DNA of 64,000 nt from Fibrobacter sp. UWR2 (GTDB lineage: Bacteria; Fibrobacterota; Fibrobacteria; Fibrobacterales; Fibrobacteraceae), in assembly GCF_002210285.1 (NCBI RefSeq), contig NZ_MWQE01000002.1:186001-250000 (forward strand), read 5' to 3'. Within the stretch, counting starts at the first letter, position 1. Every line of letters begins with the position of its first letter. The notes under the pieces are model-generated. The model was not told where the DNA came from and did not search any database. It worked only from the letters and a program-made list of their open reading frames with translations. Below, in pieces: positions 8,492 to 16,608 of this stretch. Position numbers and translations under genes: made by a program.

Positions 8492-9703
8492 TTAGAAGTA
8501 ATACTTCGCTTTCGCCCAGACTTCGCGGTTCTTGTCGTAGCCGGCGAGTTGCCCGCGCTTGCCGCCAAAGTGGTCGTAACCGAGCGAAATCATTACCTGG
8601 TCTGTAACGGAGTAATCGCCCGAAACGCGCGCGTAATAGGCAAGGTTGTCTATATCGAACATGCCGTAGAGCGAAAGTTTGAGCGTGTTGTTCAGCAGTT
8701 CCTTTGAAATGCGGAAAGTCATTTCTGAGGAATTCTTTTCGGCGGCTAATTTGTCCGAATAATCAGCGATGTACTTGTGTAAATACTGCACCATGAAAGT
8801 CCAGTTGTCGCCGGCGTACCAGTCGATTCCACCGAGCGCATTGAACGTGTTCTTGCGGGCGTAATCGAGGTTGTTGGCATAACCGAGCGCTTCACCAAAG
8901 TATTCTGCAATTTCGGCACGCAGCACGAATTCGCCGACAGGCATCGAGAGGTCGCCTCCGATCATGGTCATGGTCTCATGAATGCCGTGGATGACAATAG
9001 AATCCTTGACGGGATCGTAGCCTACGACCGTAACGGGCGACTGGTTATGCGTATGGAGTGCCGAGATAGAGAAGTCTAGATTCGAGAGGAAAAACGAGAC
9101 GCGCGTTCCGAAGTCGCCGTTCTTGAATTTGGCATCGGGACCATCCGGGAAATCGATGCTTGCTTTTTCGGGCAATTCAGGACGCCAGGGGTTTTCTTCT
9201 TGCATGGGCATCTGGAAGTATCGCGATACGGGCACGTAAACGATTTCGGCATTCACGCGCTCGCCGGGGTACTTAATGCGGAAACCGTCAACAGCCATAC
9301 GCATGTCATCGTAATCACTCGACATGAATTCGGTGTAGTCTACAGGCGAAATCAAGTCGGTAACGCGAAGCCCGTCGGCAACGCCCCACACCACAATCTG
9401 GCGGCCCGCGCGTATTTCAAGAAAGTCATTCTGGTAGTTGAAATACGCCTCTTGCAACTGCACTCCGGTGCGGTCTTCGAGAATGCTGTTGTGCACGCCA
9501 TTCAGGCTGGTGAACAAATAGGCGTTCTCGTAATCTACGCGAAGTTCTGCGCGCAGGCGCGTCCGCGACGTGGTAAAATCGTGCGGATGCTGCGTCTGGA
9601 CGGCGTGATACGTGTCCACGAACCCGTTGAATTGAAACGGGGATTCCTGGGCAACAGCGGTCGCCGCCGCCACCCCAATCGCTAACCACCAGATTTTAGA
9701 CAT
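8492..9703 (-). CDS. Outer-membrane beta-barrel protein (DUF1302-like)
   Basis: A 403-residue protein with a signal peptide (MSKIWWLAIGVAAATAVAQ) and a mature part of alternating aromatic-rich strands ending in AKAKYYF, an outer-membrane barrel terminus. The block EIRAGRQIVVWGVADGLRV and the following LISPVDYTEF resemble DUF1302-type barrels that accompany LolA-like proteins and RND/MMPL transporters. It lies two bases from the LolA-like gene and is co-transcribed with MMPL and TonB genes. I infer that it is the outer-membrane station of a lipid or hydrophobic-substrate pathway. No plug domain is visible, so it is not a classical TonB receptor. Confidence 0.75.
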   Translation of the reverse strand: MSKIWWLAIGVAAATAVAQESPFQFNGFVDTYHAVQTQHPHDFTTSRTRLRAELRVDYENAYLFTSLNGVHNSILEDRTGVQLQEAYFNYQNDFLEIRAGRQIVVWGVADGLRVTDLISPVDYTEFMSSDYDDMRMAVDGFRIKYPGERVNAEIVYVPVSRYFQMPMQEENPWRPELPEKASIDFPDGPDAKFKNGDFGTRVSFFLSNLDFSISALHTHNQSPVTVVGYDPVKDSIVIHGIHETMTMIGGDLSMPVGEFVLRAEIAEYFGEALGYANNLDYARKNTFNALGGIDWYAGDNWTFMVQYLHKYIADYSDKLAAEKNSSEMTFRISKELLNNTLKLSLYGMFDIDNLAYYARVSGDYSVTDQVMISLGYDHFGGKRGQLAGYDKNREVWAKAKYYF

Positions 9704-9705
9704 TG

Positions 9706-10488
9706 TTACAGTCCTCTTTCCAAGCGCGGCACGGTGAATGTCTTTGCGTCAAGCGGAATGTTGAACTTGATGTCGCCGAATTCAAGGAGCGTCTTGTGGT
9801 TGGTCTGCACGTTTTCCATGCTCATCTTGGCGATAGACCAGAATCCATCTACCTGAACCACGTTTTCGACTTTTAGCGAGCGGTGCAACTTGCCGAGCTT
9901 GTCGTAGTATTCCACCTTCGCTGCAATCAGGCAGTCCTTGCGAATCCAGGAAATTTTTTTCGAGAAGATTTCGTCGCCCTTTTTCGGCACGGATTCAACC
10001 ACCCAACAATCGATTCCGTCGACCTTTTCTTCGCGGAGGAGCTTGTGGGTGTCTTCGTCGATGTTGCGCTGGCCAACGTCGTCGTAAGTGAAGTCAGATC
10101 CCATGAAGTAATCCGTCTTGGAACTCTTTCCGCTAATACGGCGCGTCTTTTTCATGGCGGGCAGGTAAAGCCACTTGTCGTCATCCTTGTTGATGTCGTC
10201 GTAATCGACCGTCAGGAATCCCGTGCCCTTCACGTCGTTGGGGTAGCGGAAGAACATAATCTGCTTAGTGTCTTTGCCCACGTCCATCGCAAACGAGGTA
10301 ATCTTGCGTTCGCGCTTGGCCCCGCTCTTGTTGATGAGAGTCATCGAGAGTTCGGAACTGCGGGTGTCGCCATCGGGGCGGTCATGCACTTTTTGCACGA
10401 TATCGCGGCCGGTCAATGTTTCTGCGCTCACCATGGCGCTCAAGGCGACAATAATTGTCGCGGCTGTTTTTGCGAATTTCATATTCAT
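9706..10488 (-). CDS. Periplasmic LolA-like protein
   Basis: A 260-residue exported protein (signal [22 protein letters not shown]) of the outer-membrane lipoprotein-sorting-like family. Typical blocks are [58 protein letters not shown] and SDFTYDDVG. These proteins have the LolA half-barrel fold and are usually encoded beside an MMPL/RND transporter, as here (the transporter gene ends ten bases upstream). They are thought to shuttle a hydrophobic ligand from the transporter across the periplasm. The ligand is unknown. Confidence 0.85.
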   Translation of the reverse strand: MNMKFAKTAATIIVALSAMVSAETLTGRDIVQKVHDRPDGDTRSSELSMTLINKSGAKRERKITSFAMDVGKDTKQIMFFRYPNDVKGTGFLTVDYDDINKDDDKWLYLPAMKKTRRISGKSSKTDYFMGSDFTYDDVGQRNIDEDTHKLLREEKVDGIDCWVVESVPKKGDEIFSKKISWIRKDCLIAAKVEYYDKLGKLHRSLKVENVVQVDGFWSIAKMSMENVQTNHKTLLEFGDIKFNIPLDAKTFTVPRLERGL

Positions 10489-10497
10489 ATTTTTCTC

Positions 10498-12873
10498 CTA
10501 TTTTCCAAAAATCTTGAATTTCTTGATTAAAAGCGGTGTCACGAAGAGGTCTGCGAGCAATGCCGAGACAAGGCCGACAAACACCACGAAGCCGAAGTTG
10601 AACATCTGCGTTGCGGCCGAGGTGGTAAAGCCAGCGAAGGTCGCCACCATGATAATCGTCGTCATCACGAGGGCCGGCCCTGCCGTGCGGAATACGTTGA
10701 GAATCGATTCGCGATAATCGTGGGTGCGGTCAAATTCCACATGCCCGTGGTTGATGAAGTGAATCGTGTCGTCGACGGAAAGGCCGATAATCATCGGGAT
10801 GAGCGTCGCCGTCATCATGTCAAGCGGAATGTTCGTGAGCCCAAGGTAGCCGCCCACGAAAATACCCGGCGCAATATTCGGAATCATGCCGATAAGGCCT
10901 GTACGGATGCTGCCGAAGACGATCATCAAAAGGACAGCCACGATGACTACAGAAATCAGGAACGACGTCATCTGGCCCACTTCCAGGTACTGCTGCATGG
11001 CGGTGAACTGCGGCAAGTTTCCTACGGCAGTCACCTTTGCATCCGGGTAAAGCTTGCGAGCGAAATTCTGCAAGTCCTCGATTTCCTTCTGGAGTTCGTT
11101 GGAGTTGTAGCTCGAAATTTCAATCATCAGGCGGAGTTTCCTGTAATCGTAATCCATCCAGTAGCTCGCTTCGCTGCCGCCCGCGTTTTCGTAGAGCAAA
11201 AGCAACTGAGCAACTTCTTCTTCCGTTTCGGGAATGGCGTATTTGTCCTGACGATTTTCGTTTAGCGTGCGGTCCAAATCCTTGACGATATCAAGAATCG
11301 AGGTGGAACGCTTGGTGAGCGGATACTTCCCAGCGTACTCCTGCAATTCATCGAGCTTTTTCAGGTTTTCGACTTCCTTGGCCTTGTCATTTGCGCCAAA
11401 GTCAATCACCAAGTCGTAAGAGTAGAAACTTCCGATTTCGGATTCTGCCACGTAGAGCATCTTGTTCACGTATTCGACCTTGCGGCCCATGGTGCGTTCC
11501 ACGTCAAAGGCGGGTTCTATCTTGGTGAGCCCGAAAACAGAAATTGCAGTTACAACGGCGAATACGATGGCGATGGGCTTCCCGTGTCCGAGAACGAACT
11601 TGCCGATAGAATCGAGAATGAGTCCCATGCGCGTGTCGCCACGTTCAAGCACCTTGGCGTTCGGCTTCTTGTCTTTGCCGAAACTCAGGAGAATCGGCGA
11701 AACCGTCAGCGCCACGAGAAGAATGAATGCAATCGCAATCGACGAGAGAATGCCTACGGAGCGGATCGGCTTGAGCATCACTGAAAGGAAACTAAGCAAC
11801 GCGACGATCGTGGTAAGGCCGGAGAACAGCACCGACCAGCCCGTTTCACGCATGGCGTAAAGCACCGATTCCTTGCGCTTGCCGGTAAGCATCATGTTCT
11901 TGCGGAAGAACGAATTGATGTGGATGTTGTATGCAATCGAAACGGCGAAGGCCAAAATCACGGGCACCATGATGTTGGTCGCATCCATATAAAGCCCGAG
12001 ATAACCCACCAAGCCGAAGGTCATAATGACGCCCGCAAAAGTCGTAATCAATGGCGAAACGATTCCGCGGAGCGAACGCGTTACCAGGAACATCACGATG
12101 ATGGCGCAGAGAATGGTGATGATGAAAATGCGGCCCATCTCTTCGCCGATGTATTTCAGTTTCTGGAAACTCAGGTAAGGCATGCCTGTAGCACGCGGGT
12201 GCAACGGAGCATACTTTTCCTTGGCGATGATTTCAGCCGTTTCGCGGCCCGTCTGCATGTCGGGCGCTTCTGCCTTCACGCCCTTCGCTTCGCCTTCGGC
12301 CTTCCACACTGAATCTTCGGGGAAGGGGCGCAGCTTGATGTTGATGAAGGCCTGCTTGCGGTCGCTCGAAATCAACTTCTTCGCCAGTTCCGGCTTGTCA
12401 GCCAGACGCTTTTCGATTTCGGCAAGTCCCGCCTCGTCCGTCGGAATTTCTTCGGGCACAATCTGCGTGATTTCCATGCCCTCTTCGGTGCCAAGCATGT
12501 ATTCCAAATCGACAATCGAAGTCGCCTTGCCGTCGGAATACGAGAGGCTGTCGCGCAGTTCGTTCGAAAGTTCGCGCAAAAGCTTCAGGTTGTCCGGCGT
12601 CAAGATGGAATGGTCGCTTTCTACCAGCACGCCCACGAAGTAGTCGTTACCGAAAGTTTCCTTGAACTTGTCCGTTTCGACAAGCATCGGGTCGCCCTCG
12701 ATAAAGTAGCTGTCCCACGAGGCTTCGACGTAGATTTTTTTCATGCCCACGATCGAAACCGCAAGCAAAACGACAAACGCCACCAGCAAAATGGCGCGGT
12801 GGTTGAGCAGGAATTCGCCAAAACGGCCGAATCGCTCGTTGATTCTTTCAATGTTGATCTTAGGTAAGCTCAT
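10498..12873 (-). CDS. MMPL/RND-superfamily transporter, first gene of the TonB operon
   Basis: A 791-residue inner-membrane protein with the two-fold RND plan. Each half has one N-terminal helix, a large periplasmic loop, then a bundle of five helices. The helix bundle starts around residue 235 (IFIITILCAIIVMFLVTRSLRG) and again around residue 625. The second half has the conserved GLSVDDTIHFINH, with Asp residues placed like proton-relay residues. The start ATG 12873 has AGGAGAACTC upstream. This subfamily exports lipids or other hydrophobic molecules, which fits the LolA-like and barrel genes downstream. A paralogue is encoded alone at 19461-21809. The substrate is not deducible. Confidence 0.9.
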   Translation of the reverse strand: MSLPKINIERINERFGRFGEFLLNHRAILLVAFVVLLAVSIVGMKKIYVEASWDSYFIEGDPMLVETDKFKETFGNDYFVGVLVESDHSILTPDNLKLLRELSNELRDSLSYSDGKATSIVDLEYMLGTEEGMEITQIVPEEIPTDEAGLAEIEKRLADKPELAKKLISSDRKQAFINIKLRPFPEDSVWKAEGEAKGVKAEAPDMQTGRETAEIIAKEKYAPLHPRATGMPYLSFQKLKYIGEEMGRIFIITILCAIIVMFLVTRSLRGIVSPLITTFAGVIMTFGLVGYLGLYMDATNIMVPVILAFAVSIAYNIHINSFFRKNMMLTGKRKESVLYAMRETGWSVLFSGLTTIVALLSFLSVMLKPIRSVGILSSIAIAFILLVALTVSPILLSFGKDKKPNAKVLERGDTRMGLILDSIGKFVLGHGKPIAIVFAVVTAISVFGLTKIEPAFDVERTMGRKVEYVNKMLYVAESEIGSFYSYDLVIDFGANDKAKEVENLKKLDELQEYAGKYPLTKRSTSILDIVKDLDRTLNENRQDKYAIPETEEEVAQLLLLYENAGGSEASYWMDYDYRKLRLMIEISSYNSNELQKEIEDLQNFARKLYPDAKVTAVGNLPQFTAMQQYLEVGQMTSFLISVVIVAVLLMIVFGSIRTGLIGMIPNIAPGIFVGGYLGLTNIPLDMMTATLIPMIIGLSVDDTIHFINHGHVEFDRTHDYRESILNVFRTAGPALVMTTIIMVATFAGFTTSAATQMFNFGFVVFVGLVSALLADLFVTPLLIKKFKIFGK

Positions 12874-13141
12874 TGAGTTCTCCTTTTTTGCGGTGCAAAA
12901 ATAGGGATATGGGCCTAAAAATTCTACTCCAAATGGTTTTGCTCAAAACCGAATGGGTCCATGCAAAATAGGGTGCGCCTGCTTTTTTTAATGGCAGGGT
13001 TTTCTTATTTTTGTCCGATTTTTGGAGTAAAGATGCACGTGCGGGACGACTTTACGTCCAAATATGCCTGTTTTTCATAAAAATGGGCTTTTTCTGCTTC
13101 CACGAAGTCGTAAGAATTTATATTTCTATTGACATAATGAA

Positions 13142-13380
13142 TTAGAGTAGTACTCTTGTTCCCTATCTGGAAATTCTGGTAAAATTTCTTGGGGCTTGCC
13201 CCTGCAACTTGGGAAGAAGACGAACACTCACACCGATCGGGTGTGGGTCGTTGGGTGTATGCCCACGGTGAGTTTTCGCTTACTGTCGTGCTTAAAGTTG
13301 CGGGTTTACCAGAGTCTCCAGATAAAAGCCGAACGACACCATGCCTTTTTTGTTTTCAAAAAAGTATGGCGTGATCAGCA
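13142..13380 (+). ncRNA. Candidate structured leader RNA, copy A (type undescribed to me)
   Basis: A segment clearly homologous to 35391-35665. Shared features in order are: a hairpin AGAG-N5-CTCT followed by TGTTC; a hairpin GAAAT/ATTTC; the string CGAAC; a stem CTCACACC/GGTGTGGG (in copy B CTCACGC/GCGTGGG, so pairs change together); TCGTT; CTGTCG; a T-rich stretch; and GCAATC. Copy A has an extra GGGGC/GCCCC hairpin at about 13191-13203 and a strong late hairpin at 13340-13369. A TTGACA-like box lies at about 13129-13134. It precedes an AT-rich accessory gene set. It does not match tmRNA, RNase P, SRP RNA or riboswitches I know. I saw nothing else in 12874-13141. Confidence 0.55.
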
Positions 13381-13382
13381 AT

Positions 13383-13409
13383 CGTCATTCTCGCGCAGGC
13401 GAGAATCTC
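13383..13409 (-). repeat. Dispersed palindromic repeat, copy 2
   Basis: On the minus strand it reads GAGATTCTCGCCTGCG followed by CGAGAATGACG. It is the same design as the other three copies: GAGAT, a variable perfect stem, then ATGAC. It lies between the structured leader and the small lipoprotein gene. Confidence 0.6.
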
Positions 13410-13465
13410 GGCATCCTGAACAAGACCACTGCTCGCAGACTGCCTTTGGCAGAAAGGTGCGAAAG

Positions 13466-13768
13466 ATGAAAAAGACAATTTTGGCTTTGGCTACCTTTTT
13501 TCTTTGTTCATGTAACATTGACTACGATACGGATAAATTGATTGGAACTAGTTTCGTTTATATTGGGGAATGTCCTAATTTATATGATTATCTTGATAGT
13601 GAAAATTCTTGTACAAAGTCTAATGATGAACATGCTTATTCATGCAAAAAATTAGAAGCCATGAAAAAGTATTTGAGAAAGGATGAAAAATGTAAGGAGA
13701 AATTGTTGTTGGAAGTCTTGGTGCATGGGTTTGCAATTGGATCGAGTCTGTATTTATTATCAAGGTAG
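13466..13768 (+). CDS. Small Cys-rich lipoprotein, function unknown
   Basis: A 100-residue protein. I start at ATG 13466 because it opens a lipoprotein signal (MKKTILALATFFLCSC, Cys16 lipidated). The longer frame upstream runs through the structured leader and the palindromic repeat. The mature part is Cys- and Lys-rich, with CPNLYDYLDSENSC and YSCKKLEAMKKYLRKDEKC, and ends with a hydrophobic stretch (LLLEVLVHGFAIGSSLYLL) that could insert in a membrane. The gene is AT-rich, unlike the GC-balanced flanks, and stands at the head of a patch that looks acquired. I do not recognise a family. Confidence 0.6.
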   Translation: MKKTILALATFFLCSCNIDYDTDKLIGTSFVYIGECPNLYDYLDSENSCTKSNDEHAYSCKKLEAMKKYLRKDEKCKEKLLLEVLVHGFAIGSSLYLLSR

Positions 13769-13823
13769 CAAGTAAACTGGGAACAAAACTCAAAAAAAGT
13801 AATTCAAATGTTTGAAAGGTGTA

Positions 13824-14789
13824 ATGATGAATTATCAAGATGCTTGGAACAAAATAGTTGAGAAAGAAAAAGATCTTTCTGGAAAAAAGGAAGAAGCAGT
13901 TCAAACAATGTGGGAATCCGTTATTCTCCGAGATTATTTAGAATATAAGAAAGATTGTATCAATTCTCAACGGAAAATTAGAATCGGTTCTACGGATAAA
14001 ATTGCTGACATTGTCCTTTGCAAAGAAAATAAGGAAATGTGTATTGTAGAATTAAAAAGATTTGAATTGCACGAAGGCAGAAATCAGTTATTTTCATATC
14101 TTAAACAAATAGATCGTGTATCTATTGGCGTTCTTGTTTGCGATAAATTGTATGTCTATGACTATCAATATGGACGAGATGCTGAAAAGCAACCTTATGT
14201 AGAGATTTCTTTTGAAGAGAATAATTTAGATGGAATTTCTTTTGTAGAATTGTTTAATTCATCCAATTTTGACGAAAGAAAAATTAAAGAATGGATTGCA
14301 AAAAAGAATGAAGAACGTCAATTGCTAAAGCAAAAACAAAACAATTTTAACAAAAATGTTGCTCAAATAAAAAATGAAATAAATGATAGCCTTATTAAGG
14401 AATTGCTAAAGAAGTATTTCATAAATGAAAGAGGTTTTACAAAAGAAGAATTTGAAAAGGCTGATAGTGAACATAACCAGATTTCGCCACAACCTTTACT
14501 ACGTAACCGTAGAAATACGGCAAATAAGCGGATGGAAAAATTTAAAGAATGGCTTACTGCACATAAATATTCTCCAAATGTGGCAAGCGGATATGCAAGT
14601 GCGGTTAATTATATTGAACAACACCAATGCAAATTAGGAAATAATATTGATATATGGAATGCATCAAAGGGAACCATTCGAGATTTAGTTCGTGATTATG
14701 ATAGCGATGGTAAGTATGCTAAAATTGGTCTAGAAAGGCATGCCGCAATTAAGAATGGTCTTAAGCGATATTACGAATTTTTATCATAA
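13824..14789 (+). CDS. PD-(D/E)XK nuclease-like protein with C-terminal helical domain
   Basis: A 321-residue cytoplasmic protein. ATG 13824 follows GAAAGGTGTA; an in-frame TTG at 13812 is less likely. The N-terminal half has the HsdR-N-type nuclease layout: Asp62 in KIADIVL, Glu76-Leu-Lys78 in CIVELKR, and a QxxxY pair (Gln88, Tyr92) in NQLFSYLKQ. A charged coiled-coil region spans about residues 150-205. The last 90 residues (FKEWLTAHKYSPNVASGYASAV onward) resemble the SAM-like core-binding domain of tyrosine recombinases, but no catalytic recombinase domain follows. No methylase or helicase is adjacent. A defence or DNA-processing role is a guess. Its AT-rich sequence suggests transfer. 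Confidence 0.65.
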   Translation: MMNYQDAWNKIVEKEKDLSGKKEEAVQTMWESVILRDYLEYKKDCINSQRKIRIGSTDKIADIVLCKENKEMCIVELKRFELHEGRNQLFSYLKQIDRVSIGVLVCDKLYVYDYQYGRDAEKQPYVEISFEENNLDGISFVELFNSSNFDERKIKEWIAKKNEERQLLKQKQNNFNKNVAQIKNEINDSLIKELLKKYFINERGFTKEEFEKADSEHNQISPQPLLRNRRNTANKRMEKFKEWLTAHKYSPNVASGYASAVNYIEQHQCKLGNNIDIWNASKGTIRDLVRDYDSDGKYAKIGLERHAAIKNGLKRYYEFLS

Positions 14790-14825
14790 TGTGTGAGATG
14801 GTTTGAAAATGCCAGAATAAATCCT

Positions 14826-16133
14826 ATGCCCAAAACAAAAACTACATCCGAGGATGCCGATATCAAACGTTTTGAAAAGTTCGTTAAAGAACTTCTCGGC
14901 AAGGATGATGCCGAACTCTTTTTAGAAAAATACGGTGAACAGTGGAATGAACGTATTGAGAGAGATGAACCTGAATTAGATTCGTTCGTCTTAAAGGCTA
15001 TTGAATTTGACAATGCTTCGTGTGCAATCATTCTTATGAATGATTGGATGAGGTTCATGAACAAGGTGGAAAATTACGAAAAGTGGAAAAAGAATTCACC
15101 TGCACAAAAGCAAGATATCATAGAAGACTATTATTTTCAAATAAAGGCTGACTTCTTTCGCGCCAGTCTAGAAAAATATGGTGGACGCAAAGGCGTCGAA
15201 GATAAACTGTTGGCGTTGAATGGAATGTTGAGAAAAAAGAATTTCGAAGATGCGTCAAAACAGTCAAAAACTCTACTCAAAATATTAGACGATAATCCGT
15301 TTGTTTCAAATGAATCCTTCCAATATGTCTCTATTATGAACGAAATGGAATGGTTTGTTTATCAGCATTATAACAAATCGTCAAATTCTAATGTTAGGAA
15401 CATTAACTTTATTTGTCCGGTAGAATACATTTATTTAGAGAATGCTGCCATTGCTTTTGAAATGAAAAAATATTCAGAAGCAGAAAAATATCTGAATGAG
15501 ACACTGAAATGGAACCCGGTTTCCGCATATGGTTTGTGGTTTCTCGCTCGTGTGTATCTAGAGCGAAGGCAGTGGAAACAAAGCCTAGATACAATCATTC
15601 GAGGCCTAAAATATGCGTATCGTCCATCCCATTTTAGGGCGTTTTATGATGCTTTGATGTGTTATTTCGATGGCAGGAATTTGAACAAGGATGTTTTATG
15701 TTGTATTTATTTGAAAATGCAATATGCGTCTTCGGATAAAACCAGAAAGAATGTCGCTCAGGATTTTCAAATCTTTTCTAGATCAGAATGCGCAACAAAT
15801 TTGCGTGTGAAAAAATTATGCGATGCGTATATTAAGCCCCTAGAGGAGCCGGGCAAACGAAATAATAGGACTGATAGTAAATCAAGCAAGCTGGTTGATG
15901 TTTCAATTGAAGATGTTCGTGAATCGTCCCGAAAATATGGATATCCAATGGAAGTGAATCCAAAGATAATCGAACTGGCAAAATCTTATCGTGAAAAAGC
16001 CGTTTGTGCTAAAGATAATCGCGAAGCAGAATATTTTCAAACTATACTTTCTGATTTAGAGAAATGTCGGGAACAGGCGAAAAGAATTTGCGTGGCAATA
16101 TCTCGTCAAAGAAAATCAAAAATTGTGAGTTGA
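14826..16133 (+). CDS. TPR-containing cytoplasmic protein, accessory patch
   Basis: A protein of 435 residues from ATG 14826 (MPKTKTTSEDAD). GTG 14793 would add eleven residues, and neither start has a strong ribosome-binding site. There is no signal peptide or membrane segment. Around residues 200-270 there are tetratricopeptide-like helices (ECPVEYIYLENAAIAFEMKK region, YSEAEKYLNETLKWNPVSAYGLWFLARVY being the clearest part, seen as EAEKYLNETLKWNP and LWFLARVYLERRQW). The C-terminal tail is Lys/Arg-rich. It begins within 40 bases of the nuclease-like gene and shares its AT-rich composition, so the two probably work together. The function is unknown. Confidence 0.6.
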   Translation: MPKTKTTSEDADIKRFEKFVKELLGKDDAELFLEKYGEQWNERIERDEPELDSFVLKAIEFDNASCAIILMNDWMRFMNKVENYEKWKKNSPAQKQDIIEDYYFQIKADFFRASLEKYGGRKGVEDKLLALNGMLRKKNFEDASKQSKTLLKILDDNPFVSNESFQYVSIMNEMEWFVYQHYNKSSNSNVRNINFICPVEYIYLENAAIAFEMKKYSEAEKYLNETLKWNPVSAYGLWFLARVYLERRQWKQSLDTIIRGLKYAYRPSHFRAFYDALMCYFDGRNLNKDVLCCIYLKMQYASSDKTRKNVAQDFQIFSRSECATNLRVKKLCDAYIKPLEEPGKRNNRTDSKSSKLVDVSIEDVRESSRKYGYPMEVNPKIIELAKSYREKAVCAKDNREAEYFQTILSDLEKCREQAKRICVAISRQRKSKIVS

Positions 16134-16213
16134 TTTGAAAAGCCAGGCGTTGCGGGCTGGCGTATGAAGCCCGCTAGAAAGGGTAGCGGAAGACCCGCTA
16201 GGGTGGGCTTAAG

Positions 16214-16241
16214 AGATGCCCGACCAAGTCGGGCATGACAA
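16214..16241 (+). repeat. Dispersed palindromic repeat, copy 3
   Basis: GAGATGCCCGACCAAGT followed by CGGGCATGACA: a perfect CCCGAC-type stem with GAGAT before and ATGACA after. It lies in the 221-base gap between the accessory patch and feoA. The same gap holds other short inverted repeats, for example GGGGAA-CACT-TTCCCC at 16267-16282. A nearly identical copy is at 31601-31628. Confidence 0.75.
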
Positions 16242-16354
16242 TAAGGGTGGGGCGGGGCTGGAGCGAGGGGAACACTTTCCCCTTCAAATCTCCTCGGAGC
16301 ATTCAAAACCTATTTGGAGCGGTTTTTTGTGCGAGTTTCGGCTAATTTTGGCGC

Positions 16355-16606
16355 ATGAAAAATGCTGATTTTGTTGACCGTTTGAGCCTTGCCGAAATGG
16401 GCGAGAATCGTTGCGGAACGGTCGCCCAGATTGAGGGCGATTCCCGCTTTATTTCAAGAATTGTTTCCATCGGGCTTACACCGGGTTCCGCCTTTACGCT
16501 CCTCAAGAATGACGGGCGCTCGCCGGTGCTCGTTTTTTGCCGAGATACGGTCATTGCGGTCAATCACAAGGAAAGTTCACAGATTTTTGTCAAAGTGGAA
16601 TCGTAA
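16355..16606 (+). CDS. feoA: FeoA-domain protein
   Basis: An 83-residue SH3-like FeoA protein (RLSLAEMGENRCGTVAQIEG, then ISRIVSIGLTPGSAFTLLKN). It starts at ATG 16355 and ends two bases before feoB. FeoA is a small cytoplasmic partner needed for ferrous iron uptake through FeoB. It is more divergent than the two FeoA copies at 45012 and 50454, and the pair has no DtxR-type regulator or TTAG-N6-CTAA box in front, so its control probably differs. Confidence 0.88.
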   Translation: MKNADFVDRLSLAEMGENRCGTVAQIEGDSRFISRIVSIGLTPGSAFTLLKNDGRSPVLVFCRDTVIAVNHKESSQIFVKVES

Positions 16607-16608
16607 AA

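Noticed and set aside
13142-13380. Structured leader as tmRNA, RNase P RNA, SRP RNA, retron or a known riboswitch
   Set aside because: None of the diagnostic sequences of these RNAs is present, and no reverse transcriptase gene is nearby. Left as an unassigned element.
13824-14789. Tyrosine recombinase or integrase
   Set aside because: Only the SAM-like core-binding segment is present; the catalytic Arg-His-Arg-Tyr domain is missing and the N-terminal part is nuclease-like.
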